DNA of 44,377 bases, from NCBI RefSeq assembly GCF_004348685.1, contig NZ_SMKO01000068.1:1-44377 (forward strand). The letters are read 5' to 3'. A model generated the notes under the pieces. It saw nothing but the letters and a program-made list of their open reading frames with translations. It was not told where the DNA came from and made no database searches. The position numbers were made by a program, and so were the translations under genes. This stretch comes from Nonomuraea deserti. GTDB taxonomy: Bacteria > Actinomycetota > Actinomycetes > Streptosporangiales > Streptosporangiaceae. Below, piece by piece: positions 32,739 to 40,060 of this stretch (position 1 is its first letter; each line of letters starts with the position of its first letter).

Positions 32739-34142
32739 GTGGAAGGGAATCAGGCGCACGTGGTGGTGGTCGGCGGCGGGATCTCCGGTTTGGCCGCCGC
32801 GTGGCACCTCCGCCAGGGAGCGGGCGAACGGGTGAAGGTGACGGTCCTCGAGGGTTCACCGCGCATCGGCGGCAAACTGTACGCCTCGGAGGTCGCCGGA
32901 GTGAGCGTCGACGCGGGAGCGGAGGCCATGCTGGCCCGCCGGCCCGAGGGCGCCGAGCTGGCCAGGGCGGTCGGGCTCGGGGAGGAGCTGGTGTTCCCCG
33001 GCACGACGCGCTCGGCCGTCTACACCAGGGGCACGCTCCGTCACCTGCCGAAGGGCCAGGTCATGGGCGTGCCGTCCGACCTGACCGAGCTGGCGAGGTC
33101 CGGCATCGTCTCGCCCGGCGGGCTGCTGCGTGTGCCGCTCGACCAGCTCCTGCCGCCCACCCTGGTGCGCACCGACGTGTCGGTGGCCTCCTACATCCGC
33201 GCCAGGATGGGTTCGGAGGTCGTGGAGCGGCTGGTCGAGCCGCTGCTCGGCGGCGTCTACGCGGGCCGTTCCGACATGCTGTCGCTGGAGGCCACGATGC
33301 CGCGCGTGGCGGCCGTGGCACGCTCCGAGCGCTCGCTGCTGTCCGCGGCCCGGCAGCTCGTCGAGGACGCGCCGAAGGACGCGGGGCCCGTCTTCACCTC
33401 GCTCAAGAACGGCGTCGGCGGCCTGCCCGAGGCGGTCGCCAAGGCGTCCGGAGCCGACATCAGGACCGGCGTGACCGCCCGCGAGCTGCGCAGGACCGAG
33501 CACGGCTGGCGGCTCGTGACGGGCCCCGTGCCGAGGCCCGAGACCATCGAGGCCGACGCGGTGATCGTGGCCGTGCCGGGGCCCGCCGCGAGCCGGCTGC
33601 TCAAGGACGAGGCTCCCAAGGCGGCGGCAGAGCTGGCCAGGATCGACTACGCCAGCATGGCCATCGTCACGCTCGCCTACCCGGTCGACGCCTTCCCCGA
33701 GCCGCCCGCCGTCAGCGGCTACCTGGTGCCGCCCGCGGAGGGCCGGCCGGTCAAGGCGGTCACGTTCAGCTCGGTGAAGTGGCCTCACCTGGCCAGAGAC
33801 CTGGTGATCCTGCGCTGCTCGATCGGCAGGATCGGCGAGGAGCACCTGCTCCAGCGCGAGGACACCGAGCTGGTGTCGCTGGCCATGGCCGAGATGGGAG
33901 AGGTGATGGGCGTGCGCGGGCTGCCCGTGGACAGCCGGGTGACGCGCTGGGGCGGAGCGCTGCCGCAGTACAACGTGGGCCACCTCGACCGGGTGGCCAA
34001 GGTGCGTTCCGCGGTGGCCGTGCAGCCGGGGCTGGCCGTGTGCGGCGCGGCCTACGACGGCATCGGCATCCCGGCGTGCATCGGCGCCGCGCGTACGGCG
34101 GCCTCCCAGATTCTGGACCACCTGTCGCTACGAGGAGAATGA
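32739..34142 (+). CDS. hemG: Protoporphyrinogen/coproporphyrinogen oxidase (HemY/CgoX type)
   Basis: The 467-residue flavoprotein starts with the FAD-binding VVVVGGGISGLAAAWHL. It continues with VTVLEGSPRIGGKLYASE, VDAGAEAMLARRPEG, VERLVEPLLGGVYAGRSDMLSLEATMPR and ends with VCGAAYDGIGIPACIGAARTAA. Because it is coupled to hemQ, it most likely oxidises coproporphyrinogen III (the CgoX role of actinobacteria) rather than protoporphyrinogen; annotations often use hemG. The GTG at 32739 follows GGGAGG by one base, with TAGCGT 8 nt upstream. A GTG seven codons later is an alternative. Confidence 0.93.
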   Translation: MEGNQAHVVVVGGGISGLAAAWHLRQGAGERVKVTVLEGSPRIGGKLYASEVAGVSVDAGAEAMLARRPEGAELARAVGLGEELVFPGTTRSAVYTRGTLRHLPKGQVMGVPSDLTELARSGIVSPGGLLRVPLDQLLPPTLVRTDVSVASYIRARMGSEVVERLVEPLLGGVYAGRSDMLSLEATMPRVAAVARSERSLLSAARQLVEDAPKDAGPVFTSLKNGVGGLPEAVAKASGADIRTGVTARELRRTEHGWRLVTGPVPRPETIEADAVIVAVPGPAASRLLKDEAPKAAAELARIDYASMAIVTLAYPVDAFPEPPAVSGYLVPPAEGRPVKAVTFSSVKWPHLARDLVILRCSIGRIGEEHLLQREDTELVSLAMAEMGEVMGVRGLPVDSRVTRWGGALPQYNVGHLDRVAKVRSAVAVQPGLAVCGAAYDGIGIPACIGAARTAASQILDHLSLRGE

Positions 34143-34147
34143 ACACC

Positions 34148-34849
34148 ATGACAGAGGGCGCCGCGCGGCCGAAGGCCCGCGAACTCAACCAGGTGATCCG
34201 TTACACGATGTGGTCGGTCTTCCAGGCGACCGGGCCGTGCCCGAGCGACCGCGACGGCCTCGCGCGGGAGGTCACCGAGCTGCTCGACCAGGCCGCCGGG
34301 AAGGACGTCGTGACCAGGGGGGTCTACGACGTGGCGGGGTTCAGGGCCGACGCCGACTACATGTTCTGGTGGCACGCGCCCACGCCCGAGGACCTCCAGG
34401 ACGTCTACGCCCGGTTCCGCCGCACCACGCTGGGCCGGCACAGCAGGCCCGTCTGGTCGGCGATGGCGCTGCACCGGCCGGCCGAGTTCAACAAGTCGCA
34501 CATCCCGGCCTTCCTCGCCGAGGAGGAGCCGCGCGCCTACGTGAGCGTCTACCCGTTCGTCCGCTCCTACGAGTGGTACCTGCTCGACGACTCCGAGCGC
34601 CGGGCGATGCTGGCCGAGCACGGCCGGATGGCGCGCGACTACCCCGACGTGCGGGCCAACACGGTGGCGTGCTTCTCGCTCAACGACTACGAGTGGATGC
34701 TGGCGTTCGAGGCCGACGAGCTGCACAGGATCGTCGACCTGATGCGGACGCTCCGCGGCGCGCAGGCCCGCCGGCACACCCGGGTCGAGATCCCGTTCTA
34801 CACCGGCGCCCGCAAGCCGGTGCAGGAGCTCGTCGCCGCCCTCCCCTGA
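34148..34849 (+). CDS. hemQ: Coproheme decarboxylase (HemQ, chlorite-dismutase family)
   Basis: The 233-residue protein completes the coproporphyrin-dependent haem pathway by decarboxylating coproheme to haem b. Typical stretches are IRYTMWSVFQATG, HRPAEFNKSHIPAFLAEEEPRAYVSVYPFVRSYEWYLL and RRAMLAEHGRMARDYPDVRANTVACFSLNDYEWMLAFEAD; the proximal haem His is the one in AEHG (about residue 158). I chose ATG 34148 because GAGGAG (34132-34137) is ten bases away. The in-frame ATG at 34139 overlaps the hemG stop but sits only one base from that site. It is coupled to hemG. Confidence 0.95.
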   Translation: MTEGAARPKARELNQVIRYTMWSVFQATGPCPSDRDGLAREVTELLDQAAGKDVVTRGVYDVAGFRADADYMFWWHAPTPEDLQDVYARFRRTTLGRHSRPVWSAMALHRPAEFNKSHIPAFLAEEEPRAYVSVYPFVRSYEWYLLDDSERRAMLAEHGRMARDYPDVRANTVACFSLNDYEWMLAFEADELHRIVDLMRTLRGAQARRHTRVEIPFYTGARKPVQELVAALP

Positions 34850-34874
34850 CGCGCGCCGCCGTCCCGCTGCAAAA

Positions 34875-34911
34875 GATCAAGACCCGAGTTGGCCATCCAA
34901 CTGTTTTGATC
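34875..34911. terminator. Long imperfect stem-loop after hemQ
   Basis: GATCAA (34875) and AGTTGG (34887-34892) pair with CCAACT (34897-34902) and TTGATC (34906-34911) around a CCAT loop, with a small internal loop between the two stem parts. It is AT-richer than the surroundings and 25 bp past the hemQ stop. It may be a terminator of the hemG-hemQ transcript or a regulator site. Confidence 0.5.
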
Positions 34912-35014
34912 GGCCCGCCTTGTCACAATCAGGGAGATCCCTAATTCGTCGGGCGTGCGCAGGGCCGGCACGTTCCAACCGCGGGCCCCGTGCGGGTCCG
35001 GGCAGGGAGGCGGG

Positions 35015-35875
35015 GTGGACGAGTCGGGCACGCCCGGCCGGCGCGCGGCCGGTCGTCATGCGGCGGGTCGTCATGCGGCGGGGCGCGCGCGGCGGGACCG
35101 CCGACGAGGGCTGCATGGCCGGCGCCGCACCCGCGGGCGCGGGCTGCTGGTGGGGACGATCGTGCTGGCCGGGGCCGCCGCGGTGCTCGGCGCCAACGGG
35201 ACCATCGGCGGCGTGCTGACCGCCGCCACCACCGCTGGGCGTCCCGCCGCCGCGGAAGCCCCGCCGGCCCTGCCGAGCAGTGGCGCCCAGCGGGGAAACG
35301 GCCCGTCGGCGCTGCCAGGAAAGGCAGGCGCGGAGGCGCATGCGGATGCCGGTGCGCGGGCCAGGTCGCGCGAGGTGCGCAGGCCCGCGCCGCCCAAGGC
35401 CACCGGCGGCGGGGTGGCGCCGGAGGCGGGCCCGGGAGCCGCGAGCCCCGAGGCGGCCGAGCCCGGGCTGGTGTCGGGCACGACCGACCCGGATGACCTG
35501 CTGGCGGGCGGTCCCGAGCCCGGCGACGTCGCCGGTTACCGGGCCGACGGGCCGTCGCGGCACACGGACCGCGAGGCGGCGGAGTTCTTCCGTACGCGCT
35601 GGGGGGCGGACGACAAGGCGCTGAAGCGGCTCAAGGACATCCGCACGGTCGGCGGGTATCTGCGGATCTACACGGATCTGCCGGAGTCCGCCGACAACTC
35701 CGCCACCGCACTGACGCTCTGCCGGCGCGGCCTCGACTATCTGCGCGCCCGCGGGGTGGCCCGTCCGGTGGTCTTCGTGCAGGCGGGATTCGGCGAGAAC
35801 GGCAACCCGGTGCTGGCCAACATCCTGGGGCCTGCCGATACCAGCTGCCGGGTCACGCATCCGGCTCCGGGCTGA
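35015..35875 (+). CDS. Single-pass membrane or exported protein of unknown function
   Basis: The 286-residue protein has an Arg/Gly/His-rich N-terminus (about 1-45), one transmembrane segment (LLVGTIVLAGAAAVLGANGTIGGVL), a long Ala/Pro/Gly-rich linker, and a conserved-looking C-terminal domain of about 100 residues (REAAEFFRTRWG, RTVGGYLRIYTDLPESADNS, CRRGLDYLRARG, VVFVQAGFGENGNPVLANI). Two Cys in that domain (LTLCRRG and DTSCRV) could form a disulfide outside the cell. I do not recognise a named family. The GTG at 35015 has AGGGAGG four bases before it; the frame extends to 34955 without one. Confidence 0.75.
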   Translation: MDESGTPGRRAAGRHAAGRHAAGRARRDRRRGLHGRRRTRGRGLLVGTIVLAGAAAVLGANGTIGGVLTAATTAGRPAAAEAPPALPSSGAQRGNGPSALPGKAGAEAHADAGARARSREVRRPAPPKATGGGVAPEAGPGAASPEAAEPGLVSGTTDPDDLLAGGPEPGDVAGYRADGPSRHTDREAAEFFRTRWGADDKALKRLKDIRTVGGYLRIYTDLPESADNSATALTLCRRGLDYLRARGVARPVVFVQAGFGENGNPVLANILGPADTSCRVTHPAPG

Positions 35876-35898
35876 GCGGGGCGCGGTCTAGCTTCGGT

Positions 35899-36006
35899 CT
35901 AGCGCACTCGCACCCGCGTCTTGGCGCACCGCTCGCACCGCTGCGTCACCACGCGTCCTATGGTCTCGATCGTCACCCAGCGGTGGCGAAGATGGACACG
36001 ACGCAC
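35899..36006 (-). CDS. Tiny 35-residue Cys-pair protein
   Basis: The frame reads GTG then RRVHLRHRWVTIETIGRVV and TQRCERCAKTRVRVR. It starts six bases after GGAG and ends 24 bp before the end of the opposing unknown gene. The HRW followed by a CxxC pair resembles small basic actinobacterial proteins with a half zinc ribbon (H...W...RCxxCxK). It follows msrB by 50 bp on the same strand. A good ribosome site and composition support it; there is no other evidence. Confidence 0.55.
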   Translation of the reverse strand: MRRVHLRHRWVTIETIGRVVTQRCERCAKTRVRVR

Positions 36007-36056
36007 ACGATTCTCCTACCCGGTGGAGGCGATCGGCACGCACTGTCATTGTCCGA

Positions 36057-36458
36057 TCACCCCTTGGGTTCAAGGGTAAGGGAGATCGAGTTGATGCAGT
36101 ACCGATCATCGGTCGGAGTCGCATAGCCCTCGCCGTGGAACACGTGCCCCAGATGCGAGTCGCACCGGGCGCAGCGCACCTCCGTGCGCACCATCCCGAG
36201 GCTGCGGTCCTCGATGAGCTTCACCGCCTCGGAGCCGGACGGCTCGAAGAAGCTCGGCCAGCCGCAGTGCGACTCGAACTTCGTGTCGGACCGGAAGAGC
36301 TCGGCGCCGCAGGCGCGGCACGAGTAGACCCCTTCGGTCTTGGTGTCGACGTACTCCCCCGTGAACGGGCGCTCGGTGCCGGCCTCCCTGAGGACCTGGT
36401 ACTCCTCGGGTGACAACTGGGCCCGCCACTCAGCCTCGCTCTTGACGACCTTGTCCAT
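36057..36458 (-). CDS. msrB: Peptide-methionine (R)-S-oxide reductase
   Basis: The 133-residue MsrB repairs methionine-R-sulfoxide. It shows GTERPFTGEYVDTKTEGVYSCRACGAELFRSDTKFESHCGWPSFFEP, VRCARCDSHLGHVF and the catalytic Cys in RYCINSISL (about residue 120); the two CxxC pairs bind zinc. The ATG at 36458 gives the normal family start (MDKVVKSEAEWRAQLSPEEY) and follows GGAGG by one base. The frame is open upstream to an ATG at 36554, also with GGAGG, which would add 32 non-conserved residues. Confidence 0.95.
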   Translation of the reverse strand: MDKVVKSEAEWRAQLSPEEYQVLREAGTERPFTGEYVDTKTEGVYSCRACGAELFRSDTKFESHCGWPSFFEPSGSEAVKLIEDRSLGMVRTEVRCARCDSHLGHVFHGEGYATPTDDRYCINSISLTLEPKG

Positions 36459-36784
36459 GCCTCCAGAGTACGACTTCCGGCAAAAAGAGATCTCCGCCGG
36501 GGAAGCATCCTTTCTGGTGCGAATTCGCGTCTTTGTCGGCAAGGGGGTGTTCATCGCCTCCTGCCAAGGGGTGAGATCGTCCGCGGATCCCGCCGAGCGG
36601 CACAGCCCACGCCCGTGCTGGCGCCGCCGGGGGATCGCCACGGCCGGCCGGGTGGCGCGCCAGCGCCCGGAACGGCGGCGGACGGTCTGGCGGCCCGTCC
36701 CGTCGAGCCCTCGGTCCCGCCACCGAGGAGGCTCCGGGACGGGCCCACCCCGCCTTGTCGGAGGAGGGGAGTAGGTTCTGTGGC
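36459..36784. other. 326-bp divergent gap between msrB and the LigD-type polymerase gene
   Basis: No separate gene is supported. The part nearest msrB is an open in-frame extension of msrB, back to an ATG at 36554. Around that ATG is the 19-bp block shared with the DUF4349 leader (plus-strand 36543-36561). Near the right end, GGAGGAGGGGAG (36760-36771) and TAGGTT (36772-36777) precede the polymerase ATG. Confidence 0.4.
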
Positions 36785-37792
36785 ATGGCATCGCCGTACA
36801 TAGAACTCGAGGTGGGGGAGCGGACCGTCAAGGTCACCAACCCCGACAAGGTCTATTTCCCTGGGATCGGCGCCACCAAGCGGGAGCTGGTGGAATATTA
36901 CGTGAGCGTCGGCGAGGGAGCGCTGCGGGCGCTACGAGACCGGCCAACCAACCTGAAGCGCCACCCCGACGGCGTGCAGACCGACGCGATCTACCAGAAG
37001 CGCATGCCGCCCCGGCATCCCGACTGGCTCCAGTCGGTGACGGTGACGTTCCCGAGCGGGCGCACGGCGCAGTCGCTGCGGGTCACCGAGGTGGCCGCCA
37101 TCGCCTACAGCGCCAACCTCGGCACCATCGACTTCCACCCGTGGCAGGTGCGCGCCACCGACGCCGAACACCCCGACGAGCTGCGCATCGACCTCGATCC
37201 GCAGCCTGGGCTGGAGTTCGACGCGGCGCGCAAGGCCGCTTTCCTCACCCGCGAGGTGCTGGCCGACCTCGGGATGGACGGGTTCGTCAAGACGTCGGGC
37301 AACCGCGGGGCCCACATCGCCGTGCGCATCGAGCCGCGCTGGGACTTCATCCAGGTGCGCCACGCCGGCATCGCCCTGGCCAGGGCCGTGGAGGAGCGTG
37401 ATCCCGGCCTGGTGACCACGGCGTGGTGGAAGGAGGAGCGCGGCGAGCGGGTGTTCATCGACTACAACCAGAACGCCAGAGACCGCACGGTGGTCAGCGC
37501 CTACTCCGTCAGGGCCAAGCCGCACGCGCCCGTCTCGACGCCGCTCACCTGGGACGAGCTGGCCGACGCCGACCCGCGTGACTTCGACATCCGCACGGTG
37601 CCCGCCCGCTTCGCCGAGCTGGGCGACGTGCACGCGGCCATCGACGACCGCGCCTACTCCATTGAGCCTCTGCTCGACCTCTACGCCGGGGACGACCGCG
37701 GCGACATGCCCTATCCGCCCAACTACCCCAAGATGCCGGGCGAGCCGATGCGGGTGCAGCCGAGCCGGGCCAGGTCCGGCAAGGAGGAATAG
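36785..37792 (+). CDS. Stand-alone LigD-type polymerase/primase domain protein
   Basis: The 335-residue protein corresponds to the archaeo-eukaryotic-primase-like polymerase domain of bacterial NHEJ ligase D. Seen are VTNPDKVYFPGIGATKRELVEYY, the metal-binding RIDLDPQPG (about residue 134), FVKTSGNRGAHIAVRI (TSGxxGxH nucleotide site), and VFIDYNQNARDRTVVSAYSVRAKPHAPVSTPLTWDEL. It adds nucleotides during end joining. No ligase or phosphoesterase domain is fused, and neither ku nor a ligase is in the window, so partners would be encoded elsewhere. The ATG at 36785 is set by homology; TAGGTT lies 7 nt before it. Confidence 0.92.
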   Translation: MASPYIELEVGERTVKVTNPDKVYFPGIGATKRELVEYYVSVGEGALRALRDRPTNLKRHPDGVQTDAIYQKRMPPRHPDWLQSVTVTFPSGRTAQSLRVTEVAAIAYSANLGTIDFHPWQVRATDAEHPDELRIDLDPQPGLEFDAARKAAFLTREVLADLGMDGFVKTSGNRGAHIAVRIEPRWDFIQVRHAGIALARAVEERDPGLVTTAWWKEERGERVFIDYNQNARDRTVVSAYSVRAKPHAPVSTPLTWDELADADPRDFDIRTVPARFAELGDVHAAIDDRAYSIEPLLDLYAGDDRGDMPYPPNYPKMPGEPMRVQPSRARSGKEE

Positions 37793-37806
37793 ACCTCGCG
37801 CCCGGG

Positions 37807-37825
37807 CCGTGCGCCCGGCGCACGG
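37807..37825. terminator. Hairpin between convergent polymerase and MBL genes
   Basis: CCGTGCGC (37807-37814) and GCGCACGG (37818-37825) form a perfect 8-bp stem with a CCG loop, 14 bp after the polymerase stop. It is probably bidirectional. Confidence 0.65.
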
Positions 37826-37919
37826 GAACCGGCCCGAACCCACGTCATTCTGTGATCGACGTAGAGTGACGTCGGCGGCCGGGTGCGGCGGCGGCGCGCG
37901 GCCGGTGCGTTCTGACGGG

Positions 37920-38729
37920 TCACCGCACGAGATGGTGCGGGACCAGCTCGCGGACCTCGCCCCTCTCCAGGTAGACGACCTTGTCGGACAGTCCGGCCCG
38001 CTCGATGTGGTGGCGGAAGTCGTCCAGCGGCGAGCTGAAAACGGTGTAGTCGTCGTAGTGCACGGGCACGACGGTGTGCGGGTGGATCAGGTCCACCCAG
38101 GCGGCCCCCTGCTCGCCGTCCATGGTGACCAGCAGCGTGCCGAGCAGCTTCGTGCCGCCGAGGTGCACGACGGCCAGGTCGATGTCGGGGAAGCGGCGCG
38201 GGATCGCGTCGAGACGGCGGTCGAGCAGGGTGTCGCCGCTGATGTGCATGGTCAGCTCCACCCGCTCGTCCCGGTTGCAGAACTCCAGCATCGTGCCGAT
38301 CACCGGCGGCAGCAGCGCCTCGGCAGGGCCTGGCGCGTGTCTGGCCGGCAGGGCGGTGATCTTCACCAGGCCGCCGGGGCCGCGCAGCTCGTGCTGCTGC
38401 CACTCCGCCAGACCCACGCTCGCCCGGAACCCGCCGCGGCGCAGCCGACCGGCCGCGGCGGTCGTCGTGATGATCGGCGTCGCCCTGTCCAGGCCCTTGC
38501 GGGCCACCCGGTCCCAGTGGTCGCCGTGCATGTGGGACAGCACCACCGCGTCGAGCGGCGGCAGGTCCTCGATCTCGACGGCGGGATCGGCGAGGCGGCG
38601 CGAGGCCAGACCGTAGCCGAGGTAGGCGAGCTGTCCCCGGTGCAGGAAGTTGGGATCCGTCAGCAGCGTGAAGCCGTTGTAGCGGATCAGCACGGTCGCG
38701 TTGCCGATGAACTGCAGGCTTCCCTTCAC
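37920..38729 (-). CDS. MBL-fold metallo-hydrolase
   Basis: The 269-residue protein has the metallo-beta-lactamase signature LSHMHGDH (about residues 63-70), an upstream LLTDPNF, and later metal ligands in TMHISGDTLLDRR and the final HPHTVVPVHYDDYTVF. The arrangement matches the UlaG / NAPE-phospholipase-D-like branch (Lactamase_B_2), whose members hydrolyse sugar lactones or phosphodiesters. No signal peptide. It is convergent with the polymerase gene, with the hairpin between. The substrate is unknown. Confidence 0.88.
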   Translation of the reverse strand: MKGSLQFIGNATVLIRYNGFTLLTDPNFLHRGQLAYLGYGLASRRLADPAVEIEDLPPLDAVVLSHMHGDHWDRVARKGLDRATPIITTTAAAGRLRRGGFRASVGLAEWQQHELRGPGGLVKITALPARHAPGPAEALLPPVIGTMLEFCNRDERVELTMHISGDTLLDRRLDAIPRRFPDIDLAVVHLGGTKLLGTLLVTMDGEQGAAWVDLIHPHTVVPVHYDDYTVFSSPLDDFRHHIERAGLSDKVVYLERGEVRELVPHHLVR

Positions 38730-38907
38730 GGCGGCTCACCCCTGACCTTCGTCGCTTTGCAACCTTTTCTGCTGCCACCTGAGGAAGAGCCCAAACCCTC
38801 CGTGTCCGGTCGGTTTCACTTCGATCACATAACTTGACTCCAGATCTAATAGTTCGCAAGGCTCTCTTGTGTATCGGGGGACGTCCAACCGATCTTGGAG
38901 CCTTCAC

Positions 38908-39369
38908 ATGGCAAGAGCGCGACGTCTCGTGGCCGGCGCGATGACCGCCTTCGCGATCGCGGGCGCGAGCCTGGCAGCAGGCCTCAGCCCTGCCTCCGCC
39001 TCCGCCTCCGCCTCCGCCGATCTGGTGCCGGTCGAGCTGCCCACCTGCCTCCTCCCGCTGCCGATCCTCTGCGACGAGCCCTCCGGCGAGCCCGTTCCCG
39101 AGCCGGGGCCGGACGAGCACGAGTCGGAGGAGTCCTGGTCGCACGAGCCGAAACCGGCCGATCCTTGGCCGGGAACGGTGGAGTCCGGCGAACCGTGGCG
39201 TCCGGCCGGCGAACACGAGCACCGGGTTCCGGAGGGGCATCCGGAAACCGGTGGCGGAGCGCTCGCGTCCGGCGAGCCGATGTGGCCGTTCGCCCTGGGC
39301 GGGACGGCGCTGCTGGCCGGAGCCGGGCTCGCCGGGCTCGCGATCCGGCGCCGCAAGGGTGTCGCCTAG
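38908..39369 (+). CDS. Secreted wall-anchored protein, candidate sortase substrate
   Basis: The 153-residue protein has a signal peptide (MARARRLVAGAMTAFAIAGASLAAG...ASA), a short Pro/Glu/His/Trp-rich acidic mature region with two Cys (PTCLLPLPILCDE), and a cell-wall sorting-like C-terminus: HPETGGG (about residues 111-117), a hydrophobic helix WPFALGGTALLAGAGLAGLAI and basic RRRKG. The pentapeptide HPETG deviates from LPxTG only in the first position. A sortase gene begins one base after its stop. GGAG lies eight bases before the ATG. Confidence 0.82.
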   Translation: MARARRLVAGAMTAFAIAGASLAAGLSPASASASASADLVPVELPTCLLPLPILCDEPSGEPVPEPGPDEHESEESWSHEPKPADPWPGTVESGEPWRPAGEHEHRVPEGHPETGGGALASGEPMWPFALGGTALLAGAGLAGLAIRRRKGVA

Positions 39370-39370
39370 G

Positions 39371-40060
39371 GTGGCCGGACCCGCCGGGGGCCGCGCGCCG
39401 GGACAGCGGACGATCGTGCTGGTCGCCACGGTCGCGTCGCTGGCCGGAGTGCTGCTCATCGGGCTCGGGCTCAGCGGCATCGTGGGTGGCGAGCAGGAGC
39501 CCGTCGCCTCCGTACGTCACGAGTCGCCCGCACCGACCAGCGGCGTGCCGCTCACGGACGTGCCGCTGTCCAAGGTGGCCGAGCCCATGCGGGCCGCCCG
39601 GCCCACGGCCGTCTACATCCCGTCCATCGGCGTGGCCGCCCCGCTCATGGAACTCGGCCTGGACGCCGACGGCGCCATCGAGAACCCGCCGTTCGACCCG
39701 CCGAACCAGGCCGGCTGGTACCGCTACGGGCCCGTCCCCGGCCAGCGCGGCGCAGCCGTGATCACCGGCCACCTGGACACCAGGACCGGCCCGGCCGTCT
39801 TCGCGAGCCTGAAGAACGTCAAGCGCGGCGACCAGGTGCAGGTGCTGCGCGCCGACCGCTCGGTGGCCGTCTTCGTCGTGGACAAGGTCGAGCACACCCC
39901 GAAGCGCCGCTTCCCCGCCAAGAAGGTCTACGCCAGGCTCTCCTACCCGGGGTTGCGGCTGGTGACCTGCGGCGGGGCGTTCGACCGGCGGGCGCACAGC
40001 TATGAGGACAACACGATCGTGTACGCGCACCTGGCGGCGCCGTACTATCCCGGAAGCTGA
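39371..40060 (+). CDS. Class F sortase
   Basis: The 229-residue transpeptidase has an N-terminal membrane anchor (TIVLVATVASLAGVLLIGLGLSGIVGG) and a sortase barrel with the catalytic triad: His in AAVITGHLDT (about 132), Cys in LRLVTCGGAFD (about 200) and Arg in FDRRAHSYEDN (about 206). The YIPSIGVAAPLMELGLDADGAI start of the domain is typical of actinobacterial class F enzymes. GTG 39371 is used, with AAGGG upstream; GTG 39359 overlaps the substrate gene and is possible. Its TGA abuts the convergent acyl-CoA dehydrogenase stop with no gap. Confidence 0.9.
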   Translation: MAGPAGGRAPGQRTIVLVATVASLAGVLLIGLGLSGIVGGEQEPVASVRHESPAPTSGVPLTDVPLSKVAEPMRAARPTAVYIPSIGVAAPLMELGLDADGAIENPPFDPPNQAGWYRYGPVPGQRGAAVITGHLDTRTGPAVFASLKNVKRGDQVQVLRADRSVAVFVVDKVEHTPKRRFPAKKVYARLSYPGLRLVTCGGAFDRRAHSYEDNTIVYAHLAAPYYPGS

